Shown piece after piece: positions 50,501-60,501 of a stretch of DNA of 64,000 nt. A model generated the notes under the pieces. The model was not told the DNA's origin, ran no database searches, and saw nothing but the letters and a program-made list of their open reading frames with translations. The stretch spans positions 8,546,635-8,610,634 of the forward strand of contig CM037864.1 of the NCBI GenBank assembly GCA_021292105.1, written 5' to 3'. Positions within the stretch are counted from its first letter, which is position 1. Each line of letters opens with the position of its first letter. This DNA comes from Anadara kagoshimensis (taxonomy: Eukaryota > Mollusca > Bivalvia > Arcoida > Arcidae). The position numbers and the translations under genes are program-made.

Positions 50501-53500
50501 CATTAAAAAAAAACGCAGTGTGTGCCAAACTTCGTCGGACAAGTCCGATAAAATGACCGCTGGTCCGATAAAAAATCAGATTTTTCTGGACCGTATGTCC
50601 GGTAACCAGTTCAGAAAATAGAGAGCGCCAAAAATTCGGATTTATAGTTCCGATCCAATTCGAATTTTATTATTGCCATCCGTTGTTACAAAAATATACG
50701 TTCCAGGAGCTATTCCAGGGAAACCAATAAAACGGAAAGCAACAGGAGGTGCAAATTATGAAGAAAACGTGAAAGAAAATTTAAGCAGCATTGGATGGAG
50801 GGGCGACCATGGTTGCAATTTGACGAGGAGAAATGTGTAATGAAATGCACACACTGCTTTGAATTTTATGGGTCGGGAGGCGCAGCACACAATAATAATT
50901 TAAAAGGCCAGAATACATTTATTTGTACTTCGATAAATAAATGTATTCTGACCTTTTAAATTATTATTGTGTGCTACGCCTCCCTAACTCGACCCGAACC
51001 CGACTCGTTTCTCCTTGTCAAATTGCAACCATGGTCGCCCCTCCATCCAATGTTTCTTAAATTTTCTTTCAAATTTTCTTCATAATTTGTGCCTCCCGTA
51101 GCTTTCCGTTTTAAAGGAGAAAATAAGTAAATATTTACAAAACCGAATAATTGTTTTCTTTTTATTGAAGAATTTTTGGTCCAGTAAAAACCTTTCCGGT
51201 CTGGTAAAGTTTCTAGGTTTACCAGACCGAATGTCCATTAATCATTTTGAAAGTTTGGCACACACTGAAAACATGTTTAAATCTTGTTATTTCCTGCTGT
51301 GAAATCGTAGAGAGGAAAATCTTCTTGCAATGCATTCTGTTATCTTGTGTCTCACACTTGTTGTCCGCATCACTTCTCCAGTACCGTCAATCATATATTG
51401 ATGAACCACTACAGGAATGCTAATTTGGGGTATAGTTGTGTGTATATAATTTTCTGGTTCCGGATCAATGATTTTTCTAGGAGTTTTGATCCTTTTAATT
51501 TAAATAAATTATGTTGCAAATACCTCTGGGTGGGGGTCTTTCTTTCGCTGAAAGCTCTTATAAATTTGAATTTTATATTTCAACAGTAGTGATATTGTCA
51601 TATTTTACTTTCAGAAATGTAAGATTTGTAGAAGGAAGGATGATGATGCTACACTATTACTTTGTGATGAATGTAACCAAGCTTTCCACATGCATTGTCT
51701 CAGACCAGCTTTAATCTCTATACCAAAAGGAGACTGGCTTTGTCCAGCATGTGCTGTAAGTAGTTAGTAATGTTTAGCATTAATATTGTTTAGAACTGCA
51801 AAAATCTATTTAAACTGCTATAAAATTATAAAACTTTTATATTTATATGTACTGGTACAGTAAGTTGATCTCTTGGGGAGGTGAAGGAGTGGCTTGGTGG
51901 CCAAGTGATCTAAAATGCCAGAAATTTATTGATCACAGTGCCTCTCACCACCTAGGTTCAAATCCAGATTAGACAAATCTTAGTGTTAGAAAGTTTGTCA
52001 GTTCACTACTTGAAGGTTGATGGTTTTTGTGTTGTAGTTTCCTACACCATTAAGGAACTGACCACCTTGATTTAATTTAAATGTTCTTGGTCTAAAGTGC
52101 CAGCAGTTTATGGATGATAGTGCCTCTCACCACCTGGGTTCAAATCCAGGTTAGGCAGATCTTAGTGTGAGAAAGTTTGTTAGTTCCCTTGTTAAAGGTT
52201 GGTAGTTTTCTTCATGCACTCCAATTTCCTCCACCATCAATGAATTGACCCCCTCAATTTAAGTGAAAGAATCTTGACTCGGGCATAAAACATCATTACT
52301 CCACTCTCAGTTTTGTTTTACAGAATAATAAACTTAATCTATTGTAACATAATATTATTTTAAATTTCAGCCTACAAGGTCAAGAGAGAGAACGACACGG
52401 AGCCATTCTGGTAAAGCGATGGATGAAGGGTCCGATTCAGTAAGTTTTTCTACAAACAAGCCTTGATAATTAACACAAGTTAAAATCTACACACTGAATT
52501 GTTTTTTACCTAAAGATGTGCATGAAATATTCAAATGTGATAAAATTTGTTAGACTTTACAAATAAATTCAGAGTAATGTCATAGAAAGTTACATGACAT
52601 TTATATTGTCACTGATGAAATCTTTCTTTTAGTTTGACATAGTAAGAGATTCAAAGCTTGAATGTTATGTTTCCTTGTTGTTGAGGGACCTGGGTGCTTT
52701 GTTTTTTAAAGGCCAGTAATTTTTTTCCCAATTGCTATTCATGTTACAGGGATGAAGCTTAACTATTTAAGGGGTCCAGGTAGCTTCAAAAAAGAAGTTT
52801 TAAGTAATAAATAGCTATAATGTGTAAAATGTTAGGGGCCCAGGCTAATTTTTACGAACCATGAGCTACCGAGCCCCTGCTAATCTCAGTCCATGTGTTA
52901 TTTGAACCTGTATATAAGGGTCACTTGCCGATAAAGACCAGTTTTACTGGTTCATTTTGTCGGTCTTTACAGGCAGCTTTTTCTGAATATTAATGGTAGG
53001 GTTTTAAGGCTTTCCATACTAAGAAAGGGAAAGACTGGATAAAGAGTAGGTCTGTCACAGTTCCTGATGGCAACATGTACCTTGGTACACTTTTTATCAC
53101 ACAACAACTGTATGTATGAAGGCAAAAGGTTCTGAGCCTTCCATTACAAAACTTTATTTTGAACCCTGGGTTTTATTTTCAATTGATTTAAACTGCAGGG
53201 TTTAGAAATTATAAGTTTTCAATTGCACTTAATTCTACCTAAATTTGGAAAATTGCTACTTAAAAGTCAACACCCAGATAATAAATTTAGTGACCAGTCA
53301 TTCTTTAGTGTGAAAGTAAAAACTTTGATTTAATATTGACATCATTGGTGTTGGCATGGGTTCACATAATCTCCACGTATTTGAAACAGGAATTTTAATT
53401 TAAAAAAAAAAAACACACACACACACAATGTATCATGAGTTTCTGTCTGGCTGAAATTCTTGTCTGAGCTAATTCTCCAAAACTATGAAGCATTATTTCA

Positions 53501-56500
53501 CAAAACTTATGCAAAGTATCAACATAAATAGGAGATGCACATATCGTTAACCCAGGATAGTTTCCTAATTTTCCTTGCCGTTTTGGTCCTTTTAACATAA
53601 GTGCAAATCACAAAAGTTTACTGAATTTGTTTGTTTTACTTACACAGGAAGAAGAAATAGAACACGTGGAAGAATGTGTAGAATGTGGTGGAGATGAAGA
53701 TTTGATATATTGTGCTGAATGTCCATCCGCTTATCATTTAGAATGTCACGACCCACCTCTCAGACGACCTCCAAGGTACAATAATATTATATAGAATGTC
53801 ATAAACCACCTCTCAGATGACCTCAAAGGAACTTTAGTCTTTCACCAAGCACTTGGCATTTTAAAAGTAATGCAAGTCACAGGTCTTTCAGAGGAAACCT
53901 TAAAAACAATGCCTAATGACACATCAAAGAAACCTCCCTGTAATTGCCCTGAGCACATTGCAAAGGTCAAAATTTCTGCCACTTTACCAATAACTGGTGA
54001 TGTCTCGATATATACAAGTAAAATAGTCTTGACTGGCATGTAAAACTCCATTCAATCAATCAATCCAAGGTGCATTGATATTATCATGTATAACGTCACG
54101 AACCACCTTTAGGGGTTTAATAATGTATTTAAGAGACATATACAATTCCCTTGCAAGTGATCATAGTGAAATGCATTTCTCTAATTGACATTAGTATTTG
54201 TGTATACAGTACATGTAGCAGTATATTAACTACTATTTTACATATAGATGACTTGAAAATAGTAGTGACTGTTCTTTTTGCCCAGCACTTGGTGTTTAGA
54301 AAGGAAAGCCATGGGGTTCTTCAGATAAAACCCATATTATGTGTCATGGCAGGCGTGGCATGTTAAAGAACCCTCCATGTACATTGCCTTAAATGTAAAA
54401 AGGTAAAATATTCTTTCTACTTCACCTAAAACTGGTAATGTCTAGATGTAAGTGGATTATTCTTCAAGTAAAACCCCATTCAATCATTTAATCTAATATA
54501 TTAATTTTATTTTTGAATTTTTAAAACTTTAAAATACATGTACTTACATTTCTTATTTTCTCTTTGAATTTTATTTTTTAAAACAAAAGGCAGTGGTCAT
54601 GTAATGAGTGTAAGACTGGTATTAAACGGAAGACAAGATCAAAATCTAAAAGAAAAACTGCGGCTAAACAGAAACGAGGTAAATATTTCCAAACATTGGA
54701 ATTTCACCATGCACATACTGTAAAACAGTAATACAGTTCATTAACTATTTATACCCCTGCAAACTAGTTTGAGTGGAGTATATAGGAATCTATGTCTGTC
54801 CGTGTAAAATCATGTCCTGGCCATATCTCATAACAACTTTGGACAACTGTCATAAAACTAGTTTGAGTGGAGTATATATGAATCTCTGTCTGTCCGTGTA
54901 AAATCATGTCCTGGTCATATCTCATAACAACTTTGGACAACTGTCATAAAACTTCACATGAATAATCTTAATGGTCCAAAGGTGTGTCATTACCTTAAAC
55001 CAAGGTCATATTGGAAAGGTCAAAGTTGCGGGAAAACATTAAATGTTGAGGGCAGGGTTATGTGGATTATATCACAAATTACTAATACCTGACCAAATTA
55101 TAACGATAAAAGAAATTGGTACTAGTATTAAACACATGTCAACCTTAGGTCTGTGACTAGCTGTCCAAAACCACTTTTATCATTACAATTTGGTCAGGCA
55201 ATTTATGATGTAGCAGCTATCATTAAATTTGTGGAAACATTGCTTGTCCTACATTTAGAACACCATTACTCTATACTACTCTAACCCAGTGGATCAAAAA
55301 TCCAGTTTTTTAATTCCGATTGGATCGTATACACTTGTCATACATGTATATTGAAAATGTGAACAAATTGTCTTGTAGCACCACCAAAGCGAAGAAAATA
55401 CAAAGAAGAGTCCGAGACTGAAGAAAGTGCAGAAGAAGAATCCGAGGAAGAGGAAGATGATGAATCCTCAAAAGAGGAGTCTGATGATGATGATGAAGAA
55501 ACATGTGAACCACCATCTAAAGCACCACGTAGATCTCAACAACAACAATCAGCAAGACAGTCTGTCCGAGAAAAGAAAGGTAGTCCTCGAGGTGGTAGAA
55601 GATCTAAAGAATCTCAGAAGACTCCCATTGAAATTGAAGAAGAAAAACCAAAATCAAGGCGTGCTCCTTCTGATTTGTCGGTACGTTTTGTAAAGTGGCC
55701 TACTTTGAAATTCAGTGTTTTTCAGCCATTTTGTTGTTCAGTTATAGCCGAGAAAGCACTTTAAAGATGCCAGAAATAAAGTTTATTTATTCAACTTCTT
55801 CTTGTTGAATAAAAGATTTTTGCAACTCAAGCAAGGCTTGTTAATAAAGTTTTATTCACCTGTTTTAATAAATCCAAGCAAACTGCATAATGACATGCTT
55901 TCAAAAGTTTAGAATCCTCTATAGAAGGATGTTATATCTTGGCAATATCTGACATTTTGTGAGTAAAGACAACTACATTTAACTTGCTAGTGTATCGTTG
56001 TTTGGGAATTTTAGTTTTTAAATTGGGACAATTTTTTTTATTTTTCTTCAGGGGAAACTACCTTTATTCAATGGTAATTTCAGGCAAGCAAAATCACTTG
56101 AATACTCATGCAAGAACCTCTATTTATATTTCAGTTGTGCCTAGATATAATCAACACGGTTATGAAGCATCCATCAAGTTGGCCGTTTTTAGAGGCAGTC
56201 AACAAACGAGATGTAAGTACATTTACTTGTTTATCTTAGTTAACCTTCTTACATACAAGGGCTGTTCGATATACATGTCAAAATATTGTCTGGAAACAGC
56301 AAGGAAAAAGCAGAGATCTTTTGAAGATTCATTACACTGTGTTTTCTCCAAAGTGCCTTTCTTGCGTTTTTGATGTGATTTTAGGAACCATCAGTGGTTA
56401 AAATGCATTTTCCATTTATTTGAATGAAACAATGTGGCTTGCTCTGTGTTATACAAACCCTTGGTAAAAAGTACATGTGTACAAAGTACTGTGATGACCA

Positions 56501-58006
56501 TGACTTGCAATTCTAATACACAGAAATGGTAAAGGATAGGGACATAACTGGATCATCATTTAAAAAAAAAAGATATTAAATTTGCCCATTTTACTAGCAG
56601 GTATCAACAAGTTGCCAATTTTACTGGCAGAAATATTCCTTTTCTCTATCTCAATCAAAAAGTCTTCTGAGATACACCTTGGTTGTCAAAATTCACATGT
56701 CTAACTTCTGAGACACACCTTGGTTGTCCGAATTCACATGTCTACCTTCTGAGACACCTTGGTTGTCGGAATTCACATGTTTGACTTCTGAGATACAAAT
56801 TGTTTGTCAAAATCCACATGTATAAATTCTGAGATACACATTGGTTGTCAAACCCACGTGTATAAATTCTGAGACACACCTTGGTTGTCAAAATCCACGT
56901 GTTTAAATTCTGAATTACACCTTGGTTGTCAAAATTCACATGTTTATCATCTGAGACATATGTCTTGGTTGTCGAAATCACATGTTTAAATTCTGAGACA
57001 CACCTTGGTTGTCAAAATCCACATGTATAAATTATGAGACACACATTGGTTGTCAAAATCCACGTTTTACGTGTAAGACACGTCTTGTCAAAATCCACAT
57101 AGATAAGTTCAAAGACATCTTGGTGTCAAAATTCACTAGTTTAATTTACTTTCTATTGTAGGTTCCTGATTACCACAAAATTATAAAACATCCGATGGAT
57201 TTTCAGAAAATTAAGGACAAGTTACGTTGTATGGTGTATGGATCTGTAACTGAGGTTGTTAAAGATGTACAACTGATATTTAGTAACTCTGAAGAATATA
57301 ATAAGGTTAGTTAAAAATAAAAAAATATTTGTATAAGCTTCAAATGAAATGGAGTTCGCCAAAGTATCACATGACTTAACGTTTGTGTGGAATCTTCCGG
57401 AAAGTGTTAATGTAAAAAATTTCTAGAGTAACATCATTTTTATCTTATTAATCTCTTGCTAGTGAAATTTGAAGGCTAGTGTTTTGATGTGCCCTCCATA
57501 ACAGCTTCTGGGATTTTGATAAACAAAATTTGGACCATATTAGCATGTGACCTACTTGTGCATTCAACAGTTTGTGCTAGACTGGATTTTTAATATGGTC
57601 GCTGGAAACCATCTTAGATTTCCATAGTTGAAAGCTCTTATCCCATGGTATTGTGCAAAGCATCAACATTGATAGGAGAGGGCATAGCATTAACCAGAGT
57701 TGGTTTTCTAATTTTCCAGTTAGTTATGGCCTTTTTGAGTGAAAAACCTAACGCTTGTTCGTAACTGGATACCTAATGCTTGTTCATTACTAGTTTATGC
57801 CTATTACAAGTACATGTAATTCAACTTTCTTTTTATTTCATTCACAGGCTGGAAGTGAAGTTCTACAATGCACAGAAGATATAGAAACCTATTTTTCCAA
57901 TCTTATGAAAAAAGACTTGCCGCTTTATCAATATGAACGCAGGAGGAAACTTACCAATGGTTTTATGGAACATGATCAATCATCTAAATCCAAGGGAAGG
58001 AGATAA
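28320..58006 (+). CDS. BAZ1B: BAZ1B/WSTF-type chromatin remodeller subunit, complete
   Basis: 32 coding exons: 28320-28432, 29621-29796, 32441-32546, 33108-33150, 33587-33679, 34496-34572, 35181-35340, 35801-36289, 37285-37610, 38169-38265, 38491-38659, 40360-40463, 41247-41402, 42547-42704, 43315-43445, 44252-44456, 45426-45492, 46441-46555, 47389-47530, 47852-48016, 48515-48575, 49100-49207, 49538-49673, 50011-50141, 51615-51755, 52371-52439, 53648-53775, 54590-54678, 55379-55680, 56135-56212, 57162-57305, 57848-58006. All junctions are GT-AG with agreeing phases; the total is 1545 residues (human BAZ1B is about 1480). Domains in order: WAC (about 19-125), DDT (about 595-655), WHIM1 (about 705-755), WHIM2 (about 890-928), WHIM3 (about 980-1030), PHD1 (1177-1223), PHD2 (about 1256-1296), bromodomain (about 1420-1520). 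The family partners ISWI ATPases in nucleosome spacing, replication and DNA-damage chromatin. The N-terminus (MPLLGKKVF, TIPHTKEQF) and DDT region fit BAZ1B better than BAZ1A. Confidence 0.93.
28466..28476 (+). promoter_or_regulatory. YY1-like motif
   Basis: AATATGGCGGC fits the YY1 consensus AANATGGCGGC and is oriented along BAZ1B, 34 bp into its first intron. YY1 sites in this orientation are typical just downstream of housekeeping-gene start sites. Confidence 0.4.
30239..32387 (+). mobile_element. Helentron-like non-autonomous element with 145-bp satellite core
   Basis: The 5' end has GCTCACCTGA (30241-30250); the 3' end has its inverse TCAGGTGAGC (32356-32365), then a perfect hairpin AGGCCCATGGGCCT (32370-32383) and CTTG, followed by T-rich flank. 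Between them are a CGTCCGTCGTG-rich leader and nine 145-bp units. Subterminal inverted repeats, a short 3' hairpin and a tandem core are hallmarks of Helentron-derived (HINE/pearl-like) elements; the class assignment is inference. No transposase is encoded. It sits in BAZ1B intron 2. Confidence 0.65.
30830..32150 (+). repeat. 145-bp tandem array, nine units
   Basis: Anchors (start of ATGTATATT or equivalent) at 30964, 31109, 31254, 31399, 31544, 31689, 31834, 31971 and 32116 give a 145-bp period, with one 8-bp deletion. Each unit contains ATCTCAAAAACTATAAACTT and GGTTCAAAGGTCAAGGTCA. Confidence 0.92.
32590..32760 (+). mobile_element. tRNA-headed SINE relic
   Basis: GCCCATTAGCTCAATCGGTA, an anticodon-arm-like CCCGCTAGTATTGGG and GGTTCAAGTCCC give a near-complete tRNA-like fold, but it runs into SINE-type sequence and the 3' acceptor half does not pair. 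A second degenerate head (GATTAGCTCAATTGGTAG) follows at about 32779. Confidence 0.6.
34295..34465. mobile_element. MITE, TACAGTCC family (second copy)
   Basis: TACAGTCCAGACTG to CAGGTTTGACTGTA, same interior blocks as 604-786 (ATTATTTGAACCTGTATATA). It ends 30 bp before BAZ1B exon 6. Confidence 0.75.
35509..35571 (+). repeat. (CT)n microsatellite
   Basis: An almost pure run of CT dinucleotides in BAZ1B intron 7, immediately followed by TGCAGATCC, which looks like a strong but unused acceptor. Confidence 0.9.
36301..36674. mobile_element. MITE beside the BAZ1B exon 8 donor
   Basis: Left tip TTAGGCCTAAAAAAAATG with GTGTTTCCGCTAAC; right tip GTTAGCGGAAACAC with TTTTTAGGCCTTA. The left tip begins 11 bp after the exon 8 donor. 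Confidence 0.8.
37695..37806 (-). mobile_element. SINE tail fragment (family B), reverse orientation
   Basis: GTAATGGTGTTTAACGTCCC and TATTGAGATGTCATCAGCTA match the reverse complement of the family B tail. Confidence 0.65.
37913..38084. mobile_element. MITE, TACAGTAAAACATG family (second copy)
   Basis: Opens TACAGTAAAACATGTTTATA and shares CCCTAGGGACTCTATTTTT and CTTCGTTATA blocks with 7090-7267 in inverted order. The right tip is eroded. Confidence 0.65.
38851..39867 (+). mobile_element. Helentron-like element with 169-bp tandem core
   Basis: TATACGCCCGT (38853-38863) and its inverse ACGGGCGTATA (39833-39843) are subterminal inverted repeats; the 3' end continues with a small hairpin (GCTCCGCTCGGCGG) and CTCTTG at 39862-39867, the same terminal hexamer as the element at 30239. 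The core contains four units. It lies in BAZ1B intron 11. Confidence 0.6.
38990..39720 (+). repeat. 169-bp tandem array, four units
   Basis: TTTAACTTAGAAATTTTTG recurs at 39061, 39230, 39399 and 39580 (169, 169, 181 bp). Because 169 is not a multiple of three, the similar open frames seen in each unit are repeat artefacts, not coding exons. Confidence 0.9.
41483..41835 (+). mobile_element. tRNA-Arg-like SINE (family A), full copy
   Basis: GGTGGCCTAATGGATAAGAC and AAGTCCCGCTCAGACTAC head, body with GCACAC-type tail and ATAGATTATTCCGTAGAGAT. It lies 80 bp after BAZ1B exon 13. Confidence 0.75.
43490..44135 (+). mobile_element. SINE family C copy interrupted by a hAT-like MITE
   Basis: The head-like segment (CTTATTGATCACAGTGCC) is left of 43584 and the tail (GAAAGTTTGTCAGTTCCCTT to GATTTGGGCATAAAACTTCA) right of 43989. 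Confidence 0.55.
43584..43989. mobile_element. hAT-like MITE
   Basis: Tips CAGGGTTCGTACAGG and CTGTACAAATCCTG; interior of CCCTAAAAAGACCCT and AAGTCCTTAAATTT blocks repeated in both orientations. The CAGGG tip suits hAT elements; flanking duplications are eroded. Confidence 0.6.
45572..45925 (+). mobile_element. tRNA-headed SINE (family B), full copy
   Basis: Head TTTGTTAGTAGAGTGCTTGC and degenerate B box GGTCGTTCAAGCCC; body GAAAGTGGGTAGTGACTGTT; tail ATATTCTTGACTTGGACATT. It lies in BAZ1B intron 17. Confidence 0.7.
46131..46385. repeat. Dispersed repeat shared with 60055-60250
   Basis: TTTTGTAATGGAAGGTCCAG and CCTTTTGTGTTTTG here appear reverse-complemented near 60180-60240, and a partial copy is near 53108-53170. 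Confidence 0.5.
46628..46865. repeat. Tandem duplication, about 115 bp twice
   Basis: GTAAGTTGTGCAATTTTGTA and GTAAGTTGTACAATTTTGTA head two similar units, each with ATCGCCAGTTAAAACTT. BAZ1B intron 18. Confidence 0.75.
50516..51267. mobile_element. hAT-like foldback element with zinc-finger remnant
   Basis: Terminal inverted repeats CAGTGTGTGCCAAACTT (50516-50532) and AAGTTTGGCACACACTG (51251-51267). The interior is a long snapback: arms about 50729-50925 and 50932-51115 around a loop of about 7 bp. The left arm, read on the plus strand, encodes HWMEGRPWLQFDEEK, then CVMKCTHC, resembling the zinc-finger head of hAT/ZMYM-type transposase-derived proteins; the right arm lacks the cysteine segment. 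BAZ1B intron 24. Confidence 0.7.
51615..51755 (+). other. BAZ1B: PHD finger 1 of BAZ1B (one exon)
   Basis: Exon 25 carries a full C4-H-C3 zinc-binding pattern: CKIC, CDEC, FHMHC, CPAC. It aligns with the single PHD finger of vertebrate BAZ1B. The exon is in phase 0 at both ends, so it could be skipped or duplicated without a frame change. Confidence 0.9.
51885..52315 (+). mobile_element. SINE family C, uninterrupted, partly duplicated
   Basis: TGGTGGCCAAGTGATCTAAA head, CACCACCTAGGTTCAAATCC B-box region, tail TCTTGACTCGGGCATAAAAC. The CAAATCCAG-to-AAAGTTTGT segment occurs twice (about 51960 and 52140), showing an internal duplication. Confidence 0.7.
53675..54611 (+). other. BAZ1B: PHD finger 2 of BAZ1B (split by an intron)
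   Basis: Exons 27 and 28 together give a second complete C4-H-C3 pattern: CVEC, CAEC, YHLEC, CNEC. The 0.8 kb intron lies between the fifth/sixth ligand pair and the final CxxC and contains two SINE tails. Vertebrate BAZ1A and BAZ1B have one PHD finger; Drosophila Acf1 has two. Confidence 0.88.
53825..54065 (+). mobile_element. SINE tail fragment (family B related)
   Basis: TCACCAAGCACTTGGCATT, then CTGGTGATGTCTCGATATAT and TCTTGACTGGCATGTAAAAC. A second fragment of the same kind is at 54250-54490. Both are inside the intron that splits PHD2. Confidence 0.6.
54770..54965 (+). repeat. Tandem duplication, 97-bp unit
   Basis: AGTTTGAGTGGAGTATATA begins both units, followed by GTCTGTCCGTGTAAAATCAT and TTTGGACAACTGTCATAAAA. 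A reverse relative is at 19010-19190. Confidence 0.8.
56135..57960 (+). other. BAZ1B: Bromodomain coding exons of BAZ1B
   Basis: Exons 30-32 encode IINTVMKHPSSWPF (WPF shelf), PDYHKIIKHPMDF (ZA loop) and IFSNSEEYNKAGSEV, whose YN supplies the conserved acetyl-lysine-binding Asn. The last exon ends with a basic tail and TAA at 58004-58006. Confidence 0.9.
56640..57140. repeat. 41-bp minisatellite in BAZ1B intron 30
   Basis: About eleven diverged units of CCTTGGTTGTCAAAATTCAC plus ATGTxTAAxTTCTGAGACACA (for example TTGGTTGTC at 56679, 56720, 56759). Most units carry CACATG or CACGTG. It ends just before the exon 31 acceptor. Confidence 0.8.
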
Positions 58007-60501
58007 TGTTGGAATTCTAATATAAATGGTATATTGTAAATCATGATAATTTTCATCAGGTCAAAACATCACTTTGTTAAGAATGTTGAAAGACTACATA
58101 ACTGATTGGTAAAATGTTGTTGCTTTAAACTTTTTAATTTTAGAACTGAAGCAGTATGGCATGTACACATAATGAAATAAATGGCAAAACTGTATATCAA
58201 CCAAGTGGATTAAATGTGAAAAATGAACTTTTAAATTTATAGTGCTACATGTACTTGTGCCTACAATACACAGGATTAATTGAAATTTTAATTTAATGAT
58301 CTTAACATTAAATTTGCTCTCATAGAAGTGTCTATGGTTTACCTGTACAATGGTTCTAGGGCAGTTCAAATTACCAATATCAAAGTTGTTTTGTTGACTG
58401 ACAGGGTATTTCTAATATTATTTTGAAACTAAATTACTCATTCGAGAAATCTTTGTAAATGATGAATTTTAATATGGTGCACAGATTTAGTTCACACATG
58501 GGTGTATTAATGGTATTCCAACTGCCCCAGACAAATGAATAATGACTGTCAGATTGTGGAATTGTGAAAATTGTGGTGATCTGCTAGGGGACAAGTGAAA
58601 ATTTAATAAAACAAGCAGTTCTTCCTCAGTAAATGATGAAAGGGGGGGGGGGGGGGGGGAGAATGAGAGGGATGGCGCAGTTACATTGTCATGGGAGGAA
58701 AAAAGTTTTGTTTTCTAATATTTTATTAAAAAACTGGAACGAATAAGTAATTATTTTATAAAGTGAAAATTTGGTAGAACGTGGACTTGAGTGACACCAT
58801 ACAAGTGAAGTGACCAAAAGAAGTCTAAGTCCGGCACATGATTTGAGTGGAGAGGTGTGTGGCCATGTGATACTGTTAAAGTAATCAAATTAGTATTTTA
58901 TAAATAAAGTTAAAAAATTACTCAAGATGTACTTGAGTGACACCATACAAGTGAAGTGACAGGATGACAAGTGACAAAGATGTACAGGTATAGTCTCACA
59001 TTTTGCAAAGTTTTTTTTTTCCTGTTTGCAGAATGAGATATTACATGTTGAATAGAGAGTTATTTCCATTTCTTAGTTATATAAAGAGGCAATAATTCTG
59101 AACTGATGAGGAGTGATAGTAATTCTGTACTGGTGAGGAGTGATAGTGTGGTTATTGTACTTAGGAATAATTTGTGTCACTTGACGTGAACGTTGTACAT
59201 AGATTTTAGAATATGTGTATCATGTAGATCATGTTTTTAGATGGTGAATGTTATATGTCCTGTCTTTGGCATATATAAAACACACCTATATGTAATAATA
59301 AAATTATATTTATTATTCAACTTTTTAAATTTTTTTTTGCTGTTTAAGTGTTGATGTTATATATTGAATTCTATTCTAGGAAATCATGTTCTAACACTTT
59401 TGATTGAATTGAATTTCTGTTATTTATTTTTCTATGAAAAAAGTTTTAAATAAATAAATAATGCAAAGATTTTAAAATATTTTATGAATTTTCATACCAC
59501 TTTATTCTCCATCATGACAAAAAATTTTAGCATCATAGATTCTTCAAATTTTTATTTTTAATATTTTTTAGAGTCTGAAGAATTTATTCAATTAATTTCT
59601 GTTATTCATGCCGATTAAATTTCATCTTCATCTCATTTGAAAACCAAAGAGGTTTTGAATATGTGACGAAAAAAATTGTTCCATAACATTTCTGCATCAT
59701 GAATTTTATCTTTTTTGATTTGAAACATTAAGTGCAGTATATTGATAGAGAGAGAGAGTGTGTGTTTGTCCAAAAACAGAATACAATGTGTCTATGGTAA
59801 TGAATTTAAGTTTTATAATTTCAGAGAATTTGAAATCATGTTTAACTTATGGCATTGAAGATTTTTATATTGAAATCAAATCAGATTTTTATGGTTTAAT
59901 AATGTCATTAATTGATTACATTCTGTACTTTATAGTTTTATAGATTTCACTTTAAGCACTTACTATCGGAGACCAGTGAATGATGCACAATTTCAAGAGT
60001 TCAAAATTCCCTGGGTCTGAGGTCTGGGACGAAATGATTTTGCTTTGCAACTGTTAATATTTTACATATTAAACTGTAAAAGTCTGATAGACCTGCCATT
60101 ATTTACCAGGACAATCCTTCTTTTTCTATATAATAATAATTGCACATGGATCATTTAATTGGACTTGTAAAACTTTATGTTGGACCTGGAAAAACATAAA
60201 CACAAAAGGTCCTGAACCTTCCATTACAAAACATAATTTTAAATTTATAGAACCTAGTAGTAATTGAAAATTGCAGATGTGGTACCCATAGAATGTCTGC
60301 CTAAAGTAAAACTTTGCCTCTTTGGGGAATTTACATGGAACTTAATTAATTCCAAGATTAAATTTGTTTTTTAAATCTGGAAAAGTGTGAAATCAGTGGT
60401 AGGACTTTCATTTGTAGCCCCTACTAAAACAGTGTTCAATTCAGACCTGAAGATAAGGTGACCATTCTGGCCCAGGCCTTAAGAAAACTGGGGCCATGTT
60501 T
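58007..60501 (+). other. BAZ1B: BAZ1B 3' UTR and downstream unique DNA
   Basis: The AT-rich 3' UTR probably runs to about 59.3 kb. It contains a G-run (about 58643-58660) and a GAGTGACACCATACAAGTGA repeat at about 58789 and 58936. From 59303 to 60501 only a dispersed repeat (60055-60250) was recognised; no further gene. Confidence 0.55.
59297..59302 (+). terminator. BAZ1B: Candidate poly(A) signal of BAZ1B
   Basis: AATAAA about 1.29 kb after the stop codon, followed by a T-rich stretch. Earlier hexamers exist (about 58604 and 58904), so alternative ends are possible. Confidence 0.35.

Noticed and set aside
50720..51110. A BED/TTF-like zinc-finger gene
   Set aside because: Only a short fragment is present, in a foldback arm with no continuation to a transposase catalytic domain; it is a remnant.
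56742..56981. A repetitive 79-residue minus-strand protein
   Set aside because: It is a frame through the 41-bp minisatellite.
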